Under the pieces are notes generated by a model, which saw nothing but the letters and a program-made list of their open reading frames with translations, was not told where the DNA came from and searched no databases. The translations under genes were made by a program, and so were the position numbers. A DNA stretch of 64,000 nt. Source: Branchiostoma floridae. Taxonomy: Eukaryota > Chordata > Leptocardii > Amphioxiformes > Branchiostomatidae. Numbering within the stretch: position 1 is the stretch's first letter; every line of letters starts with the position of its first letter. The DNA lies in NCBI RefSeq assembly GCF_000003815.2, contig NC_049996.1, positions 8,431,451 to 8,495,450 of the forward strand. Direction: 5' to 3'. Below are positions 22,321-33,117 of the stretch, piece by piece.

Positions 22321-25300
22321 CTACTTCCTGGGTTGGTTGATGGGCATGTTGTGTTTCGGTGGTGGTCGTTTATCTACGGTCGGCTGGGGTTTCTCGTGGG
22401 CCACTTTAGCCGCCTGAGGCGAGAAATCCTTGTCGCCCTGGAAGTACACATTTTGTCAGGCATGAGTTGGAGTTCATTAAAATCATTATTCTAATGAGCA
22501 GTTAACAACACTTGATCTGAAAATGTAGTGAAAGTGAAAACAAAGCATCTGAAGAATACATGAGTGAAGGAATAATAAGTCTACCTGACACATGAAAAGC
22601 AGCTTCATGTTTGTATACAATCAGAACTGTCCAAGAAGACCACTTAGAGGACCAATAAAATGTATGTGAACACGTCAATAGAAACATCTATCGCTTTCTA
22701 ACTTGTCTTACCCTAAAGTTATAGGAATGTTCAGAAAAATACAACCCCTTGGCCTTTTGGTAATACAAGTAATCAAATTTGCCTAAGGTACAGTTAAGAC
22801 ACATAAGTCTTTTGTTTCAAAATAATGACACATTGATTATTTACTTCAAATCTGTCTAGTAGCCACTAGTTCTTTGGAAAGAAGGTACTAAACAACATCA
22901 TAAATCTTTCCTAGCCTCTTCTGAATGTGTCACTCTAGATCTGTTCACAATAGCAAATTTATGCATGACAAGGAAAAGTTGCCACCACAGACAGACAGGC
23001 ATTAATTCCAGTCACAGTTGCCCAGGGGGCCAGCATTGCACCAAGATACCATCTCAGGGCTCCAAATACTGAGCTGGGCACCCAATTTTCTTTGTGGGTG
23101 CAACGGTACACCCAAATATTTTCATAGGTTTATGGATGTAACGATACTAAATCAAAGTAATAGCATACACCATATTATTGACATGCAAGTCTTGGAAAGA
23201 TGATAAAATATCATAGTAGATTTTTTCTACTTAAGGTTCATTGATATTATCAATGCTCCAAAACTGTCCGCACTTTATTTCATGTGGTGCACCCAAAAGT
23301 CTTTTGGTGCATCCAAATGTTAGGTTGCGTGCAACAGTGCACCTAATCTCAAAAATGAATTTCGATCCCTGCATCTCCTACAAACCTTACCTTTGTTACA
23401 GCACCAGACACAATGACTCGGGTATCATTCTTAGGTGGGCTGTGGAAAAATAACAACAGTCCAGTTTTATTAACCATTTTTATGCTGTGGGTCCATGTAT
23501 AAGTGTGCTGTGAGAGTTTAACTTAAGTAGGTGGTCTTGGATACTTAGAACTACAGGGGAATTTATGGCAGATACAGGTCTTTGAGTCAAAAGGATAAGA
23601 AAGAGAAACTTGGTTGATTTTTTTAATTATTAGTTTAACTTGAAACATCATGCTATCATTTTGGAAATCACTGTTCTTTTCTTTCTTTGCCAGTCCCTTT
23701 TATGCCAATCTAATTTGTCTAGGTACGCAGGAGTTCGGGTTAACAAACTTGGATCACCCAAGTTTAACTCAACAAACTTATATCATGTCTAGTTTTAATA
23801 ATTTAAATTCTATGGCTCCAGATTTACCAAAGTGCTACTTTTAACACATTTTTGTTGCAGCTGATTGGTCATCTCCTCATAATATCTATAATTTGAAACT
23901 CACGGCTCTTCAGGAAACTCCTCATCTTCCTCTTTCTTGTCAGGTTTCTTCTCTTCCTTGTTTTCGCTCGTGTGGCGGGCTCGAGCTACACGCATCCCAC
24001 CTGCCTTCACTGGGAAAACAAAGCAGAATTCAAGATCAAATTACATGTAAAAAATGGATCTACATAGCTGCTACACTGGGAATTTGTTGACAGTCTGACC
24101 AATTAGATATTGGAGTACTCAATAGTTTTTTGCTATAGTCCCAAGATAAATGTACATGGGGAATCGGTTTTCTGGACATGAACAATTTGCATGTGCACAT
24201 GAAACGAAGGTGGCCACAGTCTTCAGATGCAACTTGCCTGGACCTAGTTTTCAACTTTGGGCAGCTTTAGTCTGCTTACAGTTATAATACCTTAACACGT
24301 TGATCATATTTTCTCAAACTTCCAAACTATTCACCTGTTGGATTGATTTGTGCTCTATTGCATAGACGTTATATTTTTCTTTTCCAGAATAAAATGGTAA
24401 ATATCTTCAGCATTTCTAGATATACTCCCACAACATTGAGTCAGACTAGGGCTCAACACAGGGGCAGCCGGATGTGTTTTTGAAGTGTATGTCCATTGGT
24501 TGTCAAGTGCCCTAGATTTAAGTCTGGCACACTTTCCTGACACATTACACACTACACTACTTGTACATTTTATGTCCTTTGTTTGTCAAGTGCCCCAGAT
24601 TTAAGTCTGGCACACTTTCCTGACACATTACACACTACATGTACATTTCACTTCATTTATTTTACATGGAACTATATATTACTTTGCTTAGTTGGTGGTA
24701 TATTCAGTAGTTATTACTTATAACTTAGAGGCCAACCAGGCCTGAAACATCACCATACACACCTTTGGACAGGCATCTACTAGTACTAGCCCTCTAAAAT
24801 TTAAACTGCGTTTCATACAATAGTACATATCAACCAAATCAGCTTCCCCCATCCCCCAACACTTTGCCCATGAAGGGGTTGTTTGGGAATAATAAAGAAG
24901 AAGAAAAAACTCAGGAAGGATAGTTGGGTTTGTTTGTTTTTTCAAAAGAGAATAAACTCAGAGTCAGATCCACTTTCATGATTCCTTTCTCAACAACTCA
25001 GGGTCAAACTGCGGTACTTGTTGTCATAAATGTTTTATGAGGCCATTCCTATAGTGCTTACATAATGGGATTAGTATCAACTTTCAGGAAGACATATCGG
25101 ATTGCCCTGGCAACAATAACATTTCCAAAGGCGTTGAAGGTTTTACTTCAGTTTACAAGGGATTCAACAACTACAAGTGGTTTTAGGCACTTTCAATGTG
25201 CACACGGACTGGAAAAAGACACAAGCAGGAAACAAGGACTGTGTTTGTTGCACCAGAAACGACATACTCAATATATTGAAAAAGAAAATGTTTATGCATG

Positions 25301-25985
25301 TATGTCCTTGGTCCCTTAAACCAGTTCAAAAGACAGCTGGGTCAAACAATAAACACAAAGCAACCGCAACAGTAAATCTAAAATATATGTCATTTAAATA
25401 TGCATTTTCATTCATTTCTAATAGGTCTACTCAATATGTCTATATTCAGACTCAGAGGGCTTAAAATTATGCATATTTTTGGGTGGTAACAAATATCTGT
25501 CTGTATGTTTGTTGTACTTTCAGCTATCTGCTTCACCTAGGTTACAGGCCCACATTAAATATCATGTTATTCACCTCGGATTTTAAAATATCGCGTTGCA
25601 GAGTATATCAGAAGCATCACATCTTCACAACCCCCTCAATACCCTCAGGAATGAATGAATTATCTTGGTTCAAATCTTGTGTACATTCTTAGTTGTATCT
25701 TACAAACAATCATTTCTACGATTTCAAACGATGAAGTGCTGATAATTAAGCACCCCTTGGAGAAATTGATTAATGAGTGGAAAACTGACAACCAGTTTAT
25801 CCACCCAGAATCTTAATAAATCACTAACTAAAGGTGGGTTTTAAAAATTGACACAAAGCACAGATTCAGCACTTTTAAACAACCGCCAAAATTCGACCAA
25901 AAGAAGGGATTTGGTGGGAATTTTTTTGGTCCTTACCTGCGGGAGGGTGGCCCCCCTTTAGTTCTGCTTCTTGAACAGATGACAT
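22321..25985 (-). CDS. DAP: Death-associated protein 1, complete
   Basis: Four exons in minus order: 25985-25937, 24009-23904, 23439-23391, 22437-22321. Phases 1, 2, 0 join into 106 codons ending TAG. The protein starts MSSVQEAELKGGHPPA, then VKAGGMRVARARHTSEN, an acidic/lysine stretch, PPKNDTRVIVSGAVTK, and GDKDFSPQAAKVAHEKPQ ending NQPRK. This matches vertebrate DAP1 along its whole length (about 102 aa there): AVKAGGMR, P-P-K-x-x-x-V-x-(I/V)-S-G, KDF-x-P-x-A-x-x-VAH-x-KP and the QPRK tail. DAP1 is a small, Pro-rich, largely disordered mTOR substrate that restrains autophagy; that role is from family knowledge. It is head-to-head with CWC25, 749 bp between start codons. Confidence 0.95.
24490..24651 (+). 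repeat. ~83-bp tandem duplication in DAP intron 1
   Basis: 'tgtcaagtgccctagatttaagtctggcacactttcctgacacattacacactacac' is repeated almost exactly, starting near 24490 and 24573. Confidence 0.9.
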
Positions 25986-26734
25986 GTCGTTAGAATGCGC
26001 TAAACTGGAGCAGAAGATGTCAAAATTGTGGACACGTTGTCAGAATTTCGGTCAGCCAGATGTGTTCAGATCTGCACCTAAGTGGGCTGTTTGAAACTGG
26101 AATATACCATTAGGAGATAGGTTCATTGAGCAATATATTTTTGATAGCATACACTAGTGCAAATTGTCGGATAATCATTTATATTAAACACATTCATTTA
26201 CTAATAAAATTTGTTTGTATTTTACAAGATACTTAAATTTATAGATAAATCGCTATGCTGAACATGGTAATACGACACAGACAACCTATTTCCCCTACAA
26301 AAAAGTTGTAACGTCCAAAGTGGGCAGGTACAAAGTTCAACCCATGTAAACAAGTGACGTCAAACCACGCTAACACCCCACAGAGAAGAAATATCTTGTG
26401 CTAGACGTTTAGGTCAGCACATCTCGAGTACCAAATATTTTTGTATGCGCTCTTTTCTCCTTTTACAGCAACTTTTCTCCTCTGAATGTCAATGAAGTGT
26501 GCGCTAAAGTCGACCTGGTTTCAAGCCACGCTTATGCAAATTAGATGACATACTGGTGACGTTTTACGTAATGATCTGACGTCATCACTTTGGGGACATC
26601 ATGGCGTCGTAGGAACGTTTCCTGTTGGAGTTTTCAAGGATTTCGTCTGAATTTTAGTCCAAATAACCCCCAGGAAGCCTTTGAGGAGCATTTTAGCGGT
26701 TTACAACAACGTCAAGGTTTCGTAGAAGGAAGAC
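25986..26734. promoter_or_regulatory. Probable bidirectional promoter, DAP / CWC25
   Basis: This 749-bp interval separates two divergent, broadly expressed gene types. It includes ACGTAATGATCTGACGTCATCA around 26566-26588, with a perfect CRE (TGACGTCA, 26578-26585) about 150 bases before the CWC25 ATG. No TATA box is obvious. Confidence 0.6.
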
Positions 26735-29700
26735 ATGGGAGGTGGAGACTTGGTAAGCTGCTCAAATTCTACTTGAATCGTGTTTTGTTTCGTGGCCGAA
26801 AACCTGTCTTTCGCTGAACTTGGGAGATACTGAAAGACGGAATACCAAGTAATACCACGTAATACCAGGTTAAACATCACGGAACTCAAACATTTTGTGT
26901 GCATATGTGTTCCCCACATATATAAACCAAACATTTTGTGGTTTATGGGCTTTAAAATTATATTTTTGCCTATAAGAATTCCGCTAACAAAACGCCGCGC
27001 GCCGCTGCCCCGCGCGGCATGATAGCGCTGGCGGGCCGGGTCAATCAACAACACGGTTCTTCTTCTTCCGGTAATGTGCAACTGCCGATGAGTCGGCAAT
27101 GATTGACTAGTGTTTCAAACACCTTATACACGTAGTTGGAACATTCAACAACATAATTGTACCAGTGTTGTCGTGTTGCATGTTGTAACTTGTAACGTTA
27201 AACCGCTGGAGATTTTGCGGCACAAGCGTGTCACTACCCTGAGACCGACCTGATAGAAATCAGAATCAAATTCAAAAGCAACTAATGGGCCCGGACAAAT
27301 TTTAACGTGACGAAATGACTAAAATACAACTGTTTGAAACACTGCAAAGATAAACCAGGGCACGATGTTGCAAATAATTGAAAAATGACAAACATTAACG
27401 TCAGATTAACGTGTCGCGGCTCGCCGTGTTGTTGATGTGACCCGGCCTGCCAGCGCTATCAAATATCATGCCGCGCGGGGCAGCGGCAGTTTGCCACCGG
27501 AATTCTTTGCCAAAAATATTATTTTTAAGCCCATAAACTACAAAATATTTGGTTTATATATGTGGGGAACACATATGTACACATAATATATGAGTTCCTT
27601 GATGTTTAACCTGGTATTACGTGGTATTACTTGGTATTACTTGGTATTCCGTCTTTCAGTACTACCGACTGAACTTGAGTTGACAAAACAGGCCTTAGTC
27701 CTACACTACAGTTTTAACGTATTTTGTCTGTAGTTATGCTCTAAACGCTGACTCAAGTGTATGCCTCCTTTCTCCTGTGACAGAACCTGAAGAAAAGCTG
27801 GCACCCCCAGACCTTACGAAACATCGAACGAGTCTGGAAGGCCGAACAGAAACACGAGGATGAACGCCGCAAGATTGAGCAACTTCAGAATGAGCTCAAG
27901 GAGGAAAAGGCGCGAGAGGACATGCGAATGTTCGCTGAGGAACAAGGGGCCGTCAGGTAAGGTTTTATTCTCTGGTAAGAATTCCCATCTTTTCTTCATA
28001 CTGAAAAGCTGTTAAGAAAGTGTCATAATCCACCAAAAATATTCCCCATTTGATGAACAAATGTAGCTACGTGTAGCCCTGAAATTTACATGTAAAACTG
28101 ATGTAAGGCTTGAATTTATTCATGCAGGAAGTCTGCTATTCAAATCTATAATCAATTTATAGCTGACAAATCCCTTCATCCTCTTATGCAAATTTTGCTA
28201 GCAACTAAGGAACATAGTTATCAAACTATTATGCAGGTCTGGATCTACATGTATTTGTTTTACATGTACTTGTAAGTTTGTTTCTTTTTCCCTACCCAAT
28301 GGCACACTAATGGAACTAATTTTGTGTTTTACTCCTTCAGGAAAAAAGATGACCGTTTGAACTGGATGTACCAGGGCCAGCCTGAAGTGAACCGTGATGA
28401 CTACCTCCTGGGAAAGCCCATCGACAAGGCCATCCAGGAGGTCACCGCGGGGACATCCGAGGACTCCGGTCTGGCCGACAATGTTCCGGGCGCAACCTTC
28501 AGCCAGTCAAACGTCAACTCGGCTGTGGACATGGCGGCGAAGATTCGCGAGGACCCGCTCTTTGCTATCAAGTGGGTGGAACAGTTGTCCAGATGTCTTG
28601 ACATCACTTTCTAACCGATGAGTCTATAGCTAGCATATAATAGCCTGAAATGTTATTATCTTTGGTCCACTCCTGAAGTTTGACTTGGTAGCAACCTTTG
28701 GGAGTGGACCAAAGCTAAAAAGGCTTGATTCCAGGCTAAGCAAACAATGCACAAGTTTCTAGCATGCTTGTACAATATTGTACCAAAATCTTTCGGTTGT
28801 CTCGCGATTGTCTTTGGCAAAAGTACATGCTGAATTCCTTTTCTGCCTCTAAGGACTACTACTAGTAAGCAAAGCCCCTCTAGGGACATAGCCCCAGGAG
28901 AAATATTATTGTGTGAAATTTTTTAGCTCTTATCTGGATTCTATTAGGGAGTTATGTTTTGCCATTTATCTGGATGCTCCTCTATAGTGTAATGTGATAA
29001 ACTGGTGTTGTTTTATGACTGATAAGACAAATAAGGGCATAATTAAGTCTTCACGTAAAGTCTTTGGTTTATTGAATGATATAATTTTGGTTTGCAGGCA
29101 ACGTGAACAACAAAGCAAGAAGGAACTCCTGAACAATCCTGTCAAGATGAAGCAGCTCCAGCAAATGGTAAGTTTATAGCTCAGACAAATGCACCCTCAC
29201 ACTCAGGGTTGACATCGCGGCAAAGCCTAACGATATCACCCCTGACAATTCAGCCAGGGTATTTGGGTATTTGGGGCGCCTTGCTTATGAATAATAATGA
29301 GCTTGTCTGATTTGTCGCGGGCCAATCAGCGACCGGATTGCAAGTTTCGAACAAACAGCGTACGGCGCGGCGTGTGCAAAGATCTGTTTATCTTTGCGTG
29401 ATGGTAATGTTGTTGTTTTTTTCGTATGCTAGGTCGGTACATGTATACGGTGATGCCGTGGTTACGCTATACCCACAGAACCGACATNNNNNNNNNNNNN
29501 NNNNNNNNNNNNNNNNNNNNNNNNNNNNNNNNNNNNNNNNNNNNNNNNNNNNNNNNNNNNNNNNNNNNNNNNNNNNNNNNNNNNNNNCAACCCTGAGTGT
29601 GAGGATGAGACAAATGCTTACATTGCTCAAACTGTGTACTATTAAATATTGATGTGGTGTGGTTCCTAGGCTGAAACACTTCTTGTGGCTCTTGTGTTTT

Positions 29701-31748
29701 CTATTTGATTTCAGTCTTAGCTTGGACTAAATACATGTAGCATCTTTGTAGCATCCCTTTCCAAAAATGCTGGCTTGTTTCATGCACATTCATTTGTATA
29801 GGTGTACATTCTAATTTGTCTAATTTTTCACTGTAGATGAGTATCGAGTTCTATAGCACAGGCTTAGCTAAATGGGAAAGGGGCATTTGTTACATGTAGG
29901 TTTCTTTGTCTTTATATAGCTGAAGGTGACTTTGGACAAGAAGGATAAGAAGAAGAAGAAGAAAGACAAGAAGAAGAAACACAAGAAGCACAAGAGGGCC
30001 AGCAGCAGTGACAGTGAGGAGGGGAGAGGTCTCAACGGACATGCAGCCAGCAAAAGTCACAGGTCCAGGTCAAGGAGCATGTCACCCCCAGTAAGGGTCA
30101 AGCACAGGTCAAAGGTTAGGAGGTCAAGAAGTCTTTCCCAGTCTCCACCAAGGTCAGGTAACAAACACAAGGCCAGTTTTCAGTCAAATTCCTCAAAAGA
30201 CAAAAGGAGATCTCGGACTCCTTCTCCCTCAAGGTCGAGGGTGAGGAGAAGGTCAAGAACCCCATCTCCAAGGTCAAAAGTTGGGAGTAGACACAGAAAA
30301 AACAGAAGCGGGTCTCCTGCAAGTAAATCCAGACGGCACCAGTCAAGGTCACCAGTGAGGTCAAGGTCGCCTGTGAGAAGGAGGTCAAGGACACCTGTGA
30401 GGAGAAGGTCAAGGTCACCTGTGAGGAGAAAGTCAAGGTCACCCATCAGGAGGAAGTCACCATCACCAGTAAGAAGATCTCCACGGAGAAAGCGGTCCCT
30501 GTCAAGAAGTGTGTCACCACCTAAGAGAAACGGACCCTCATTTAGGAAGGGAGAAAATACCAAGAGGTATGTGTGTGCGTATGTAGATGCCTCAGTGTTA
30601 ACACCTTAGAAGTGTTTGTAAAATGCCTTAGTTTTGTTGAGTCATTTTGTAACATGAAGCATCATTCCAATCTTACAAAGGCAGTCAATTTACCTGTTTA
30701 CTGGACAATGATAATTTTCAAAATTTTGTTGCTAGTTAAGCTTCATCTTAAGCTTTGAATAAAGTTAAAACTTGTATCAATGTGTTATAATTGAGGTTGG
30801 AGATAAACAGCTTTCAGGTTAGTTTGACACTTTGTTAATACTGTTGTTTAGAAATTCTAATTTCAATTTGCACATTATGTTAATAGACGAACTGTAGAGT
30901 TGACTCAGAAAATGTCTTCTGTTCTGATGACATTCTTGATCATGCAGGAAGCTGGACCCAGAAGAACTGGAGCGTCGGCGTCGGGAAATGATGGAGGATG
31001 CCAAGACACGTGACGACGAGCGCTGGCAGCGCGTTCAGAAGTACAAGGAGGAGGCAGCCAAGGAGAAGGAAGAGGACGAAAAATTCCGGGGGAAGGAGAG
31101 AGCTTTCCAGTAAGTTAAAACCATTGCTAGTTTCTTTGTAGAGTGTTGAAGAAAAAGATAGTGTTGCTACACTTTATGAAAAGACTTTACATCCCAGATG
31201 TATGAAATATGCATATACTGTATTTACATCCTTGTGCAGAAATGTGTCCATAGCTTCATATATATTTACATACATGTAGTGTCCATATCTGCATGTATCA
31301 TGAAAGAATAAGTGATACTGGAATACTTAAAAAAATAACATAATGATGTAAGAATGATCACACATATGTATATGAGTGATAAGTTTAGAAATACATATAA
31401 CATAAAACAGGCATTCAGTGATCTCTCACTGCCTAACATAAGATGCAGGAAGGAATATTTCCTATATCTGTAGTTTTATATCTTAGTCTTTCTGTACATA
31501 CATAGTTTGTCCCATAATGTGTTGAAAAAGACTGCCTCTTTGGTCAGAAGGAGTTCCATGAAGAAGACAGAAGATTTTAAGGGTAATATTGTTGCCATGT
31601 GTTGTATAGTACTAATGATACACACTTCTCTTGTTACTGCAGTGGTTTGCTGACACACACTGCAGCTACAGTAGAGGACAGAATCAAGAGGAAGGTCAAC
31701 TCACTACAGAGAACTGAAGCTGCTAAGGAAAAGTTCTTCCACCGATGA
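26735..31748 (+). CDS. CWC25: Pre-mRNA-splicing factor CWC25 homologue, complete
   Basis: Seven exons: 26735-26752, 27784-27956, 28341-28571, 29098-29167, 29920-30566, 30948-31109, 31643-31748; phases consistent; 468 aa. The N-terminus (MGGGDL then NLKKSWHPQTLRNIERVW KAEQKHEDERRKIEQL) is the family hallmark. Next come LNWMYQGQP, the DDYLLGKPID block, IREDPLFAIK and ELLNNPVKMKQLQQM. Exon 5 encodes a poly-Lys stretch and a long Arg/Ser domain (RSRSPVRRRSRTPVRRRSRS). The C-terminus has KLDPEELERRRREMMEDAK and ends TEAAKEKFFHR. CWC25 enters the spliceosome after Prp2 action and supports the first transesterification (known from yeast). The RS domain makes it longer than the human protein. A 832-bp inverted-repeat element fills much of intron 1. 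Confidence 0.96.
26829..27660. mobile_element. Long-TIR palindromic element in CWC25 intron 1
   Basis: ACTGAAAGACGGAATACCAAGTAATACCA at the left is mirrored at the right end. Inverted arms extend about 230 bp, including GGTTTAAACATCA-, CCCCACATATATAAACC- and GCCGCGCGGGGCAGCGGC-like blocks. The right arm has an extra 'aagtaatacc' unit. The ~350-bp interior has no long reading frame. The class is not clear; fold-back or MULE-like is possible. Confidence 0.85.
28641..28738. repeat. Short hairpin element
   Basis: TAGCCTG…CTTTGGTCCACTCC and GGGAGTGGACCAAAG…CAGGCTA form a ~100-bp stem-loop in CWC25 intron 3, related to the palindrome at 21494. Confidence 0.65.
29193..29607. mobile_element. TIR element interrupted by an assembly gap
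   Basis: ACCCTCACACTCAGGGTTG on the left and CAACCCTGAGTGTGAGG on the right are inverted repeats flanked by the direct repeat AGACAAATGC (29183-29192, 29608-29617). The N run 29488-29587 lies inside. It is in CWC25 intron 4. Confidence 0.75.
29488..29587. other. Assembly gap (100 N)
   Basis: A run of exactly 100 N, so the true size is unknown. It falls within the inverted-repeat element in CWC25 intron 4. Confidence 1.
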
Positions 31749-33117
31749 GAAATTACTGTTTTTACCTATGTACATTATAAAACCCTGTGTATAAGAGCAT
31801 GGCAATTCAAGTTGCTCATTTTTTGTTGTCTTATTTTTAGCTACATATGTTTCAATAAGCACATTTGGAATGGTGTACATATTCATCTGTGTTATTCTTC
31901 ATTCTGAATGTTATACCATATACCAATATATCATACTGTAAAACGATTTGTATACTAGTAGTAACATGCTTCTACCGAAAACATCTCTCACTAAACAGCT
32001 GCTCACTATAGTTCATGCTAATACTGCATATTGTTTTTTATCTACTGTAACATACTAGTATATGTACATGTGTACATCATGATATTTCTGGTTTACAAGT
32101 CGTAACGTGTTGTGCTAATGCTTTCCTAGATGAGGCCCATGTTTTGTAATCACGTGTACATGTTTACACAAAAGAATGGGAATTGTGGTTGTACAGAAAG
32201 GGTAACTCTATATACTCAACATTTGTAACTGTAAAATATACGCAACTGTAACATCTTTATTGAATATGAATCATATTTTAGTATGTTTAATCTATGTTTC
32301 ATTCTCTTAAGGCTTAAGCATCTTGTAAATATTTCGGGCTAATGTTTCTTTTGTCACACACCCAATTTTCCATGATCATGATCTGACATGTATGAGCAAC
32401 CTTTCCGCCTTTATATATAGTACTGTATGCATGTGAGTATGGTGACTCTGCCTTTTGTTGTTGTGTGTTTTTATGCAGATGTCCAGTGATAAATTGCTCT
32501 TCTTGAACACCACTTTTTAAGTATACCATCTGTATGATGCTATTTCTTCAAAAGACTACCATTCTTTTTCCATAGAGGTTTCTTAGTAGCCTGATTAAAT
32601 CACACTTATAGAGGGCTTATTGCGTTGAGCTCCCATGGTGTAAGCAGACGTTGAAAATTGCAAATCAGTGCTTTCCTCAAAAAATGCCATCTGCACATAG
32701 AAGGTATGCAAAGGAGGCTAGGAAGAGAGTGAAATAGGGCTGGGTTCCAGTGTTTAACATGTTTAGGTTAGGGCTGTAGACATCTTTCCCCCCTTGATAT
32801 CAAAAATAGGAAATATTGAATTCTGCACATAAAGATGAATGATGGATAATGTCTACCCAGATAGATAATTTAGGCTATTCTTAATAAAGGTAATCTGAAA
32901 TCATAGCACATGCATGCAGCGACTACCACTTCTCACCGACGACGTCTAGCGAAAAAACTTCTAATTGCAGAACATCTGACGTCACGGAAACCAGATCTTC
33001 CGCGATGTTGGCTCTGGGCCAACTCAATTGTAATACAGACATACGTGCGTGCGCTCAGGTCTGGCCACAAGGAAGTGGGCTTGGGGAAAAACAAGACAGC
33101 GTTAAACGGCGTCTAAG
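31749..33117. other. Intergenic: CWC25 3' UTR and gene A upstream region
   Basis: AT-rich 3' UTR-like sequence with a candidate AATAAA at 32883, then the 5' flank of mosaic gene A. From about 32935 to the ATG it is homologous to the flank of gene B (46340-46514), so the duplication included the proximal promoter. No other gene seen. Confidence 0.6.
32977..32984 (+). promoter_or_regulatory. CRE/ATF site upstream of gene A
   Basis: A perfect palindromic TGACGTCA lies 141 bp before the ATG. It is embedded in 'gaacatctgacgtcac…aaccagatc', which is conserved at the paralogue (46364-46371). Confidence 0.5.

Noticed and set aside
22105..22494. 129-codon plus-strand frame
   Set aside because: It is antisense to the last DAP exon and its 3' UTR.
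30116..30563. Minus-strand frames of 108 and 127 codons
   Set aside because: Antisense shadow of the CWC25 Arg/Ser domain repeats.
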